A stretch of DNA of 64,000 nt. It comes from Theobroma cacao (lineage: Eukaryota > Streptophyta > Magnoliopsida > Malvales > Malvaceae). Below are positions 1 to 15,326 of the stretch, piece after piece. Position 1 is the first letter of the stretch. Each line of letters starts with the position of its first letter. Location of the stretch: contig NC_030852.1 of NCBI RefSeq assembly GCF_000208745.1, positions 35,664,518 to 35,728,517 on the forward strand, written 5' to 3'. Position numbers and translations under genes: made by a program. The notes beneath the pieces are model-generated. The model was not told where the DNA came from, searched no databases, and saw nothing but the letters and a program-made list of their open reading frames with translations.

Positions 1-308
1 GAACGCATGCAAACATTTCTCCCTTGTATTTGATTTTTCCTAATAGGTTGCTTTATTTGCTACCTTATCAAATTTTAACCACTTATTGGACATATTAAGG
101 TCTATATAACTCAGGCTTGGTTAAGGCTTTCTTGCCGTTAGATTACCTTGTTCTCAAACAAGTTTCAGTTGCCCTATTTTTGGTGCTATATCATTTAGGA
201 GGGTAGAATACTTCCACAAACATCTTATATTGACATTGAAAAAACAGTAGACTCAAATTTTAGTGACTTTTATAGGGATTCTTTGTAAGATCTCTTGTAA
301 TGTTGCAG

Positions 309-2381
309 GTTGCAGTGCAAGGAATGCCATTAGAGGAAGTCATTGGCAACATTCTAAATGGAGAATGGGACCATAAGAGGACTAAATTCTCTTTGCCACC
401 ATTAATGACACTTGTAAGCATTATGAGTTTCATCATTCACCACTTAAATTATAATGCTTTCGTGAGCATATATGGTATGCTCTCTATGTGATTCTGCTTA
501 ATTAATTAAATCTTCTCAGCAAATTAGCTCCTTGTTAGTTATTCACTTACCAGGTATAGGAGTTATCAACTCACTCCTTATTACTTTCTTACCTTGTATT
601 TTTCTGCTTTATTTTCTGTCAAAGCTAGCTTTTACGTATTTTTAGGTGCCAATGTTATTTGTGAAGAGTAGGTCAGGATAAAATCCCTAAATGGTTCTTG
701 TACTTCTTGTACATATGCATAATTATTGAAGTGAAGATGTAGTGGAACAATCACATAGATCTGGATATCAATATGGGCAAAAGGATGATCGGAAACTGAA
801 TCTAGAAACATTACTCAATCTTATTCATTCTCTTCTTTTTTTTTTTTCTTTTTTTGAAGAAATGAAAGGTGGCTTGTAAATCTTGTTAAAATATTTTCGT
901 TAGCAAAAGCAAGTATTCTATAGTCACAAGGATTGTTGTGCTGTCACAGTTACTAGGAGAACCCGGAACTGGTGGATCATCGACACCATCAATGGTAGGT
1001 GCTGTTAAAAAATGGCAGAAGGCTGATCCTGAAAAATCCCAAGAAACATGGAGAAAGCTGGCTGAGGCTAATTCAGAACTTGAGAAACAACTCGACATGT
1101 TAAGCAAATTAGCCAAAGAACATTGGGATGCTTACAAATGTGTGATTGATAGCTGTAGCAGGCTTAAACCAGAAAAGGTATGTTCTCAGACTACTCCCCT
1201 AGCACTCAAGAAAACAACAATAAAATATAATTTCCTAGTGACGCTTTTACTGAAAAAAATGAACATTTTGTCTTTCTGGATTGCACTCATAGCAAGAAAA
1301 AAATTGAATATTTGTCATACCAATTATTCGGAGTAGTCACTTGCTCAGGAAGATTCTCTATTTCTGAAGATAACACCACTGTACTCATACCAAACTATTG
1401 TTTGGTTAAATTGTCTTGTCAAATACTAGTACCTTCCTCCATTATGCTCTCTTTCCTTCCAAATGTTGATTTTTGAGATGGTCTCTTAAACCAATTGCAT
1501 GGACAGTGGATGGAGGGAGTTACTGAGCCAATCAAAGAAGCAGTTGTTAAAGCATTGCTACAGGCAAGGGATGCTATGCTTGGGATCAGAAATCACATGC
1601 GACAAATGGGAGAGGCAGCAGGCATTCCGGTAGGTTATTGTCTCTTTGATTTGATGCTTGCTTCTTTTCATCTAGTCATTCTTTTTCTTTTTCCATATTC
1701 TCATAAAATGTCCATGTTTAAGCATTTGCATATTTGTTAAAATGTAGAATAAATAGCAAGAGGTTGAATTTTTTTTATCCTTTTTTCATCTGATTTATTA
1801 AGAGGTTAATATTGTTGGCATGCAAAAGCTTGATTGATTTAACTTGCTAGATCCTAAATGGACTATCCTCTTTTTTATTTTGGGATGCTCCAAAAAACTT
1901 GTTCCTTATCAAAAGTCAAAGGCTAATTATTAGCAAACTTTTCAACAACACCTGTTAAAAATTTATCAGATACTTCTCAAAAAAAAAAAATTATCAGCTA
2001 AGGAGTAGGGATATACTTCTTTGATGGGTTCCAAAATGTTGTGTTATCATTTTAGTTTAGTGCATTACCTTCAAGTTCTACATCCTGTAAAAATTTTTGA
2101 ATTTAAAATTGCAGATAGAACCCAAATCACAGACTCAACTTTTGGATGCTACTATGAATATGGAAGGAGTTTTGTTGGCTGGGGTTCCTGGAGCAGGTGG
2201 ATTTGATGCAATCTTTGCTGTTACCTTGGGGGATTCCAGCAGCAATGTGACAAATGCATGGAGTTCACACAATGTCCTGGGCTTGTTAGTTAGGGAAGAT
2301 CCTCAAGGTGTTTCTTTAGAAAGTGGTGATCCACGAAGCTGGGAAATTACATCTGGGGTTTCTTCAGTCCATATCAAGTGA
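309..2381 (+). CDS. PMK: Phosphomevalonate kinase, 3' part (5' exons lie left of the window)
   Basis: Phosphomevalonate kinase is a GHMP-fold enzyme that phosphorylates mevalonate 5-phosphate to the diphosphate in the cytosolic/peroxisomal mevalonate (isoprenoid) pathway. Four exons are visible, 309-413, 950-1177, 1507-1629 and 2115-2381. All have AG/GT borders in phase 0 and together give 240 residues ending at TGA 2379-2381. The glycine-rich stretch LLGEPGTGGSSTPSMVGAVK at the start of the second exon is characteristic of plant PMKs. The last exon carries MNMEGVLLAGVPGAGGFDAI, a second conserved GHMP-type glycine loop. Plant PMKs are about 500 residues, so roughly the N-terminal half is missing because of the window edge; bases 1-308 read as intron. 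No lesion is seen. The identification rests on strong remembered family similarity. Confidence 0.93.
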
Positions 2382-3297
2382 GCTTGATTTCTTTTTTGTA
2401 TTTGATGAGTTAGGAATGCCATATTAAAATTTGGTGGAAAATGTGATTTCCTACAGAAATTGTACTTTGTTTTGGAGATTGATTTAATTGGGGAAGGGTT
2501 TTAAATCGACAGATAAAGCCTCCTCTAAAAAAATCAACTGTCATACATTTAAGTTCCTTGAACAATGAATACATAAAATAAGAAAAAAAAATATCCTTCC
2601 CACAATTGGGAAGGGTTCATCTTGCTTACTTTTTCTTGAACAATGTTTGACATTTTAGCAGGAGATCATGTTGTTTCATCAGGGAGCTCCTTATTGAATG
2701 CAATCATTGGCACTATAACCTTCTGTGGACATCCTAAACAAAAAATATCGGCAAATCTAAGCTTGTGTTAATCTCCTTAATAGTTTTCCATACTGTTTAG
2801 AGATGGTCCCAGAATTTTTCACTGCAGAACTTGAGCAACTAGTTGAGATGGGAGGCTATAATCAGCTTCTGAATTTCAAGTTTGTTTAGCAATATTTTTG
2901 GTGTGCAGACCATCCAATGATCTCTACTTCATGCATAAGGCTAACCCGGATTTGCAACATGAGCAAAGGTCCTATCTGCACCTTAAAGTTTTGTATAGTT
3001 AGGTAATAGCACATCCTGAACAACTTTTGTAGTGATTGCTTCCAGGCTTGGTTCACAGTCTTCAAAACTCTGCCATTATCCTCATTATTCTGAAACGGTT
3101 CTCAAAACTCTGAAATTATTATCTTCATTATTCTGAAACACAATCTTTTAGCAAGAAAAGATGTGGTTAAAACAACTTCTGATTTATGTTTCTTCAGTCT
3201 TTTGTAGAACAATTTACTTTTTTATCGAGTTTGTATAGAAGGAAATAGCATTTCAAGGCAGAGGGAAGGAAATGATGATGATGGGAATTTTATCATT
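2382..3297. other. 3' UTR and convergent intergenic spacer
   Basis: This spacer lies between the stop of PMK (+) and the stop of the PPR gene (-), so the two genes converge. It should hold both 3' ends. It is AT-rich with no coding pattern, RNA gene or repeat that I can support. Confidence 0.6.
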
Positions 3298-5115
3298 TCA
3301 CCGGTAATCCCTACAAGAACAAGTGCCATCTTTAAAATGGTGGAACCGATTACGATCTCTTACTGTAATTTCACGTTCATAGATGAGGGATATTAGTTTG
3401 GTATACGTATGACAGTCATTGCACATCCTGAGGTTTCTAGCTATTCTTATAGGAGAACCCTGAGATGTATGTATGAGCGCAAATGCAATTGCTAACTTCT
3501 GACTATGGCCTTTCAATCTCTGTCTCTTCTCTTCTTCATCTACATCAAGCAATACCTGTGATGTATCTGGGGAATAACCTTCAAATTTTAGCTGCCATTC
3601 CATCTGGTGAATCATCTCGTAGACACTTACGCATTGAGGATGAGACGTGTCTTGTGAAACAAACTTGTGGATTCTTCTCCCCACCTCAACCAGGCTAAAA
3701 CCTGGCACCTGGTGCAAACCCTTTCTCGCCATTTCCACCCGAATTTTAGCCACCTCCTGCCACCTTTGAGCTCGTGCATACATATTTGATAGTATCACAT
3801 AGTCACCAGGATTTTGTGACTTTGACTGGAAAAGATGCTTAGCTGCAATCTCTCCTATTTCCAAGTTACAATGAACTCTACAAGCACTGAGAAGGCTCCG
3901 CCAGACCACATCATTGGGCTTGATAGGCATGCTCTTGATAAATTCAAGAGCTTCATTGATCATCCCAGCTTTTCCCATGAGGTCTACCATGCAACCATAA
4001 TGCTGAACTGTTGGTGTTATACCATGCTCAGATTTCATTCTGTCAAAGCATCGGAAGCCCTCATCAACAAGGCCAGCATGACTGCAAGCACTTAATACAC
4101 CCACGTAGACAACATCATCCGGGTCCAGACCATCTTTGAGCATCTCTGAGTATATCCTTAGAGCTTCCGCACCATGTCCATGCATGGCAAGTCCTGAAAT
4201 CATTACAGTATAGGACATTTGGCTCCTGTTGCCCATTTTCCGAAAGAGTGATAGACCTTTCTCCAAACACCCGCATTTGACATACATGTCCATCAAGGAT
4301 GTCTGTACTATAACATTGAGTTCACTAATGTTCCTCAGCAAGGACCCATGTGTGCACTTCCCCAAATCAAGAGCACCCAAATGAGTACAAGCAGAGAGCA
4401 CAGTAACCAGTGTGCTTTCTTCAGGCCTCCAACATCCCTCACTACTCATGTTCCCAAACATCATCAAGCACTCGTACCATTTTCCAAAACTAGCATGTGC
4501 TGCAATAATAGCACTCCAAGAAGCAACACTCTTTTGATCCATTTGCTCAAAGATTGCACAAGAATGTTCTATCTCCCCACATTTGCCATACATATTGATC
4601 AAGCTGTTCTGCACATACAAATCGCTTTCAAGGCCAAGCTTAAATGCATGCCCATGAATTTGCTTTCCTTCTTCTTGTGCCTGTAAACAGGCACATGCCT
4701 TGAAAAGAGCAGGATAAGTGAAATTATCAGGCTCAACTCCTTTTTCAAGCATCTCATAATAAAAAACTAAAGCTTCCTCAAAGGTCATGTCTTTGACATG
4801 AGCTCTAATCATGGTATTGAATTCAAAAGTACCCGGTTCATCAATTTGTTGAAAAATTGAACAGGCATAGTCCATGCTACCACCATCTGAGAGGGCACAC
4901 GCAGCCACTAGATTGCTTGCACAAAAGGAGTTCCAAAAGAAACCCCACTTGACGATCTGGGCATGAGCTTGCCTGAATTCTTCCATGTTCTTGCACCTCT
5001 TCAGGATAGAAAAGCACTCTTGCTCCTTCAACCTCAAACTCAACTCTGGGCTTTGTGGTGGATCTGCAGGTAGTGAAAAGAACTTGGTTTGCTGAAGGAC
5101 TGAAGTCCCAGGCAT
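3298..5115 (-). CDS. DYW-subgroup pentatricopeptide repeat protein, At1g31920-like
   Basis: This intronless gene encodes about 605 residues. I chose ATG at 5115-5113 because the sequence after it (MPGTSVLQQ) aligns with the remembered start of Arabidopsis At1g31920 (PCMP-H11). The open frame extends 27 codons further upstream without similarity. The protein has a run of P, L and S type PPR motifs, for example FNTMIRAHVKDMTFEEAL and YTVMISGLAMHGHGAEAL, then E/E+ motifs (GDYVILSNMYARAQRW) and a C-terminal DYW domain. Such proteins bind organellar RNA, and many specify C-to-U editing in chloroplasts or mitochondria. Two points are odd. The deaminase HxE motif reads HSQ (in GHSQKLAIAF), so the catalytic glutamate is replaced, and the last residues are DYR rather than DYW. 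The CxxC zinc ligands (CNDCH) are present. It may therefore act in RNA binding or as a partner rather than as a deaminase. Confidence 0.9.
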   Translation of the reverse strand: MPGTSVLQQTKFFSLPADPPQSPELSLRLKEQECFSILKRCKNMEEFRQAHAQIVKWGFFWNSFCASNLVAACALSDGGSMDYACSIFQQIDEPGTFEFNTMIRAHVKDMTFEEALVFYYEMLEKGVEPDNFTYPALFKACACLQAQEEGKQIHGHAFKLGLESDLYVQNSLINMYGKCGEIEHSCAIFEQMDQKSVASWSAIIAAHASFGKWYECLMMFGNMSSEGCWRPEESTLVTVLSACTHLGALDLGKCTHGSLLRNISELNVIVQTSLMDMYVKCGCLEKGLSLFRKMGNRSQMSYTVMISGLAMHGHGAEALRIYSEMLKDGLDPDDVVYVGVLSACSHAGLVDEGFRCFDRMKSEHGITPTVQHYGCMVDLMGKAGMINEALEFIKSMPIKPNDVVWRSLLSACRVHCNLEIGEIAAKHLFQSKSQNPGDYVILSNMYARAQRWQEVAKIRVEMARKGLHQVPGFSLVEVGRRIHKFVSQDTSHPQCVSVYEMIHQMEWQLKFEGYSPDTSQVLLDVDEEEKRQRLKGHSQKLAIAFALIHTSQGSPIRIARNLRMCNDCHTYTKLISLIYEREITVRDRNRFHHFKDGTCSCRDYR

Positions 5116-8100
5116 CCTGTTATCTACATCATGGTTTACCAATCTAAACTGCCATATGGAATAATATGAGAACCATAACCTTCTTTTCAACAACAATCAA
5201 ATTTCCATGTAAAAGAGGGACAGAAATTAGAGGAAAAAAGTGAAGAAAACAACATTGATGATAAAAAAGAGATGGGAAAATGACAATGTGAAATTTATGA
5301 CCTTTGGTGCTAGCAAGGAGATCGGCAAAAGTGACAGAATTTGAGATTATGGTATTTAGTGATCTCAACTTGAGAAACACAGCTTGAAGTTGGACTGAAA
5401 TCAGAACAAAAGTGAAACGAGAATGAATTTGCAGCAGCTTTGGAAGTAGTGTGAGAAGAGTTTATTAAAGGAGTTTGAATGTCATCCATGGGATTGAAAA
5501 GAGAATCCCAGCCAGGGAAGTATAGGTCAGATTATGGGACGAGTAGATTCTGGATAGGATAATGTTTGGGAAGACTTTGGCTTCATTAGATTCCTTCTTC
5601 GAGTTTTCAGGGGCCTATCATATCTTGCCATCTCAGCACTATGGACCTATAAAACAACAACCATACGTCTGAAGGTAAAAAAAACATATAAACCTGTGAA
5701 TATGCTCCTGCCCCATGGTCACCTCAACTAAGAAAATATCAGCATGTTTCACTGCAAGAACAATCAGTTAATTTAAGGATGTTTCCCTGCACAAACCTTG
5801 TTACACTTCTGCAAAATAAATAGTTCAATCTTGTGTAGGAATTGAGGCGATCATAGAGCAGCAGGAGCATAGTATTCAAGCATTAAAATTAGAAGGAAAA
5901 TTTATCTTAAAAAAATAATAAAAGTAAAAATGAAAGACACAAGCTTGATGCTGATCTAAATAACTTACAAACTTTAGGCTTAGTTAATCTTGGACCAGGA
6001 GAACCCAAAAGCGTGGAATATAAATTGGGTTTGGTGTTCAAATCCCATACATGCTTAGGCTAAGATTTTCAGCCCATTAACCTCTAGGAGTCAAGATCCT
6101 GAAGGCTTGGGCCATGGCAGCCGCGGTAGCCCTAGCTGACGTTTTGGTGAACACTAGGATAACTGGCTTAGAACTAGGAACGAATTAACCTTCAAAATGA
6201 TTGATCCAATTCTGAATGGTTCACATCAAATGTGACGGGTCTAGGATACCTGGTTTGTTGGAGAGAAGGCATTGGTCGAGTATTGACCGTACAATAGCAG
6301 GAGGCCAGGAGCTGAGCCGCATCGATCCCTCCATTTTTTTTTTGGGACCCTTTACATTCTGAATTCTCTGCATGCATTCATGTTCATGTGCTGATAGTAG
6401 GTAGCAGAAATGATTATTACCATCCTGCATTGCAAGGACTTAGAACTCCCTCCTCTTTTTTTTCGTTTTCTTTTTATTGTTTCCATAATCAAAGATTCCA
6501 ATTTAAAATTTTCAAATCAGAAATAAGGAGTCGATACTATTGAACTATTGTTTTCACAGAGAGCAATGATTGTACAACCTTTTTCTTTATGTGTATATAT
6601 TGCTTCAATTCCTTGGTTTGGCTCGAATCATATTGATACCTAGTTTCACCATCTCCATAAAAGTACAATGCATTTCATTTTTAAACGTACTAAGTTTGTA
6701 TCCTTAGACAGTGTTACAATAGACCGTGGAATAGATAAATATAATTTTTTTTAACGACTCGTAAGATATTTTATATTGTATAAATATTTTTTTAAAATGC
6801 TTGAAATAGTGGAATATATTTTCATACTCATGACACTAAGAGAAAAAGACTAAACCTCTAAAAGAATCCTAGAAAGCAACAGCAAATGGGGTCATCCTCA
6901 AAAATATTTGCCAGCGGTAGATCTCCCCATAAGGTTTGTCCACCCGGAGGCTCCAACCCGACCATCTGACTATGATTCTAAGCTAAAACCATTGTATAAA
7001 AAAAAAAAGGAAACAATAACAAATTAAAAGTGTTTAAATACTTTAATTAAGCTGTAAGAATTCTCGAACCCCAACAACTTGAAGAAGAAGAATAAAATTG
7101 TTTTGACTCAAAAATGGCAAAGAACAAATCGAGAAAAAATGGTTTAGGTTTAGATTTAGGTCAAAGATTTAGGCTAGTTGGAGCCTTGGGTGCTTTCATG
7201 GGTCGTTGCATAAAAATATGAAAACCATGCCCTTTTCTTGAAGCAAATCAAAAGGCTGTGTTTGATGAAATGGACTAGGCGAAAAGGGTGACCAAACCCA
7301 TAGTCAAGGGAATGACATGTTACCACGAGATGTAAAGACAAAGAAAATGGTCCCAAACCAATGATAAAATACCAGTGCAGCACCCCAATAAACCCTGACT
7401 GTCTTTGTTTGTTGGGACACTTCAGATCACATTTTCCTTTTTCATTCAATGGTCCCCATTTCACATTAATTACCGTCCTCTCTCATGTCCCCTTTGCCAA
7501 TTTGTATTCATTGACTATCATATTTGACATTATTAATTTTCTTTACCTTTTAAAAAAGGAAAACTATGTACTATTATATACTATTTTTTTTATATTTATA
7601 TTATAATTTTTCTAAAAAATTTAATATAGAATATATTAATATCAAAAATTTTATTTTATAATTTTATAAAAATTAAAAAGATACAAACATTTAAGAACAA
7701 GTGGGCTATCCATTTGTTTATGGTCAAACTCAAAGTGGCATACCTTTTAGAAAATAAAACATTGCCTCACTCTAGTACTGCTCCCTCCTTCACTTGCATT
7801 ATCCAAGGTACTTTCAACTTTATTTTTCCTTTTTTTCTTTTTTCTTTGCAATTTTAGACTTTATATATATATATATATATATATGACGAATATGATATTT
7901 TTTATATTGATTTCATTAAAATTAAAAACGAGGTTAAAATTCAGACATTAAAAGTTAAATTTTATCTTTTTTTTTGTATAAGAAATAAAAATATATGACT
8001 AAAAAAATTCAAATATATTTACTACTATAATTGTCCCTTTTCTTTACACATGGATGCACACAAACACTTATATATAAAGAATGGAAATTATAAAATAATT

Positions 8101-8740
8101 TTATTTAATTTATTTTTTAACAATAATAGGTCGAATAAAATATTTTATTTTATTATTTATATTTTAGGTTGAAAGAAAGAGAATTCAATTTTTGCTATTT
8201 TGAGTAGAGTTTAAATATATTATTTAAGTCAAATGATTGGATATTTTAATATTTGTATGAATTATTGGACGATATAAAATATAAATTTATTTATTTTCCT
8301 ATGGTTAACTATTATATGTTTTTTGTCATTATATAAAAGATCACATCATGTAAAATTGATTGCACGAAATATAATTTTAAATATCTTACTTATAAATTAT
8401 GAAATTATAAAGGCCATATCAGGATCGAGCCCGGTCCCATCCAGGTCTAACCTGGCCCATACCTGAACCACAATTTCAACGCCCCCCCAAACAAGAAAGA
8501 TGGAGGAGTATCTCCCACGCTCCTAAGAAGCGCGTGACCCAACAAGCCTCCGGAGAAACAAATATCTTGGTCGTGCGGTTCGACATCACTTCCACCAAAC
8601 GCGCGAACGATACGAGAGTGAAAATCAACCCCCACACGAGCTCACAACACCGTAACTACTCATACTACTGTGTAAAGAAAATAAACCAAAAAAAAAAAAG
8701 AAAGTGGGGCCCACGTTTCTCTCTCCCTCTCTGCCTGTAG
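5116..8740. other. Divergent intergenic region between the PPR and XLG3 genes
   Basis: About 3.6 kb separates the two divergent genes. The right-hand 1.3 kb is very AT-rich and includes an (AT)n run near 7861-7884. The left part holds the leader of the PPR gene. The short open frames here (for example near 6200-6430 and 7174-7606) show no family resemblance and I take them as chance. Nothing recognisable as RNA gene or transposon protein is seen. Confidence 0.5.
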
Positions 8741-10152
8741 TTTTCACCGTCACCGTATCATCATACTCTCTCTCTCTCTCTCTCTACAGTTCTCTCTCTA
8801 CAAATGGCTTTCTCTTTTTTGTGCAGAGGGGCTTTTAAAGGTTTAGTAAATTTTCCATCTGGGATTTCCTTTCTTTGAGTTCTTCAAAGCACAGAAACGA
8901 AATAATTCAAAGAAGCTCAGAAAGCAAAGAGCTTTTCTAGTTTTCTTCTCCTTCTTTAAGTTTCTTACTCATAGATTTTTGAAGCCGGGCTTCTTTCTCT
9001 CTGAGATTTACTTTCAGTTTTTGTCCTCTTCTTTCAGGTATCTTTTCTCTCTTGACTTTCCCATTTTCTTTCTACACTTTGCTTTTATCTCCAATCACTT
9101 TAGAAAGTGGCAAGATGAGCTCAAAAAAGGGTATTTTATCATATTCTTTTTGTTTTGATCCCTTTTTGCTGTGCTTGAATGAGCCTTGGTTTTTCAGCTC
9201 CTAGGGGTTTTTTTTCTTTTTTTTTTTCTGGGTCTGGTATACTACTATATTTGTTTGACCCTGATATTTCAATGTTTGGACAAGTATAAGTGGCTTTTCC
9301 TGTGTCTTGAAGCTTCACGAGCTCATATATGACTGCTAAAGTTTTTGACTGTTGACTGATTCAATTTTGTTGTTCTAATTTTCTTTTATTGTGCTAGTTT
9401 TAGCTGAAAAGACTTGCAAGGCTCTCAAATATTTAATTTTAGTTCATATTCAGCTTGAAATGTCTATTGTTTGACTATGAGTAAATTCAATCTTACTTCT
9501 CTCTCTCTCTCTCTGGCTTTCTTTTAGTTAAAAATGTCCTATATTTTTAACATGAATCTGTGTTATTTGACTATTATTTTAACAATATTGTATGGCTTTA
9601 GTATATTGTAGTTAAAAGTCTTCTCCTGGACTTATAAGTTGGAATGCCCTTTAGTTTCGATTTTAATTTTTCTTATCTGACAGCCAATTGGTTTAGTTAG
9701 TTGCTTACCAGGAGACTAAATGTTTCAGGCTTTCAGCTATATGTAGGTCAATTGAAATTTTTAAAAAATGCCAACATATGCGGTGAATATGCTTTTGCTT
9801 CATTTAATTCGGGTCAAATGATTGATCTTTTCCAATTTATCCTTTCAAACTTGAAGGCTTTCATAGGTTGACAATTTATATGTTGAATTCTGGTTGTGCG
9901 GTGGCTATTTCTGGTTTCATTTCAAGTAAGCATCGCAAAAGGGCCCCAAGAATTCACTGTTCTGGTGATTGCTTTCCAGGTAATTTGAGTTGCAAGTTAT
10001 CTTCTCATGTTATTCTGTCAGAAGCTACGAGGATGTCCAAGCTAATATCTGAATGTTAAAGAGCATAGTTGGATCAATATGGCTAATACTTGAGAAATTG
10101 TAGCTTGAGACTCTAGCCCGGCATATAGCACTTTGGTTTTATATTGGAAGAA
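8741..10152 (+). promoter_or_regulatory. Pyrimidine-rich core promoter and 5' leader of XLG3, probably with a leader intron
   Basis: A (CT)n run at about 8764-8786 and further TC-rich sequence to 9035 precede a good splice donor (CAG|GTATCT) at 9037/9038. Pyrimidine-rich (Y-patch) sequence near the start site followed by a leader intron is common in plant genes. The acceptor cannot be fixed by eye; candidates are the AG pairs near 9727, 9980 and 10103. A second (CT)n run lies near 9500. No coding exon is seen before the ATG at 10153. Confidence 0.45.
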
Positions 10153-14454
<4,302 letters not shown>

Positions 14455-15326
14455 TGTTGCATTTGGAATTTATTTGTATTCTTCCATATATAATGAAAGT
14501 TGTAGAACCCACAAGCGCTTGCCTCTATGCTCTATCAAATAAGGATAGCGGTTTGTAATTTTTTTTTTCTACAATTTCGAGTAAATGATATCGGCAAAGG
14601 TGTGTCAGGTTGATTCTTTTTCATGCGTGGTTCATCAGCTCGTTTCCCAAACTGCGATAGTCTTGCCTCAAGGTGAGATTTTGAAGGGTGTATCTGCACT
14701 TTTCTCAAATGCAACATAATATAAACCACAAGCCAATAGCAGATGCGTTTCATTAAGGAATGCCTTTACATTTACCATCCAAAGCACCTGCGTTATGTTA
14801 TTAGCAGATGGAACGGGCACTCTAAGGCCATTCTTTACAGAAGCTGATGAGTCCGAAGGGGATCAACTTGAGCTCAATGCAAATTTGACAGTGCACATGC
14901 AAGCCAAACAACCTAATTTATGAATAAAATGAAGTTTCTGAAATGAAACTGAACTAAAAATCCACATAAAAGTGGATCATATCTGATTGTATCTAACGAA
15001 AAATCCCAATACAAAAGTTGGAAGAACCACCTTAAAAAAGAAAAGGATGCTGTTTTCAAATCTGACCGTATCCTTAGGCATGTCAGTGCCATTGTAGATC
15101 CAACAAATGCTGAAAACTGAAAAGTACAAGAGCCGCTCCTTTGAGAAGAATGATTTAAGAAAAGGATCAAGTAGTATCTTTAAAGGAAGCATACAAAGTT
15201 GGCTCCACTCCCCACACGACATACACTAGACTCCATCCTCATTGCTCACCATTGCCTTTCCTTTTTTGTTCTTTCTTCAAATTACGAAATTGTTACAATG
15301 GGCACAAAAGGAACTAGGGAAAAAAA
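14455..15326. other. Convergent spacer between XLG3 and RPN9
   Basis: The 3' ends of two convergent genes lie here. There are no protein-like frames with family resemblance. Sequence just after 14454 (ATATATAATGAAAG) is a plausible XLG3 polyadenylation region. Nothing else is seen. Confidence 0.5.

Noticed and set aside
4348..4686. Plus-strand frame of 112 codons
   Set aside because: Antisense to the PPR gene and without resemblance to any family.
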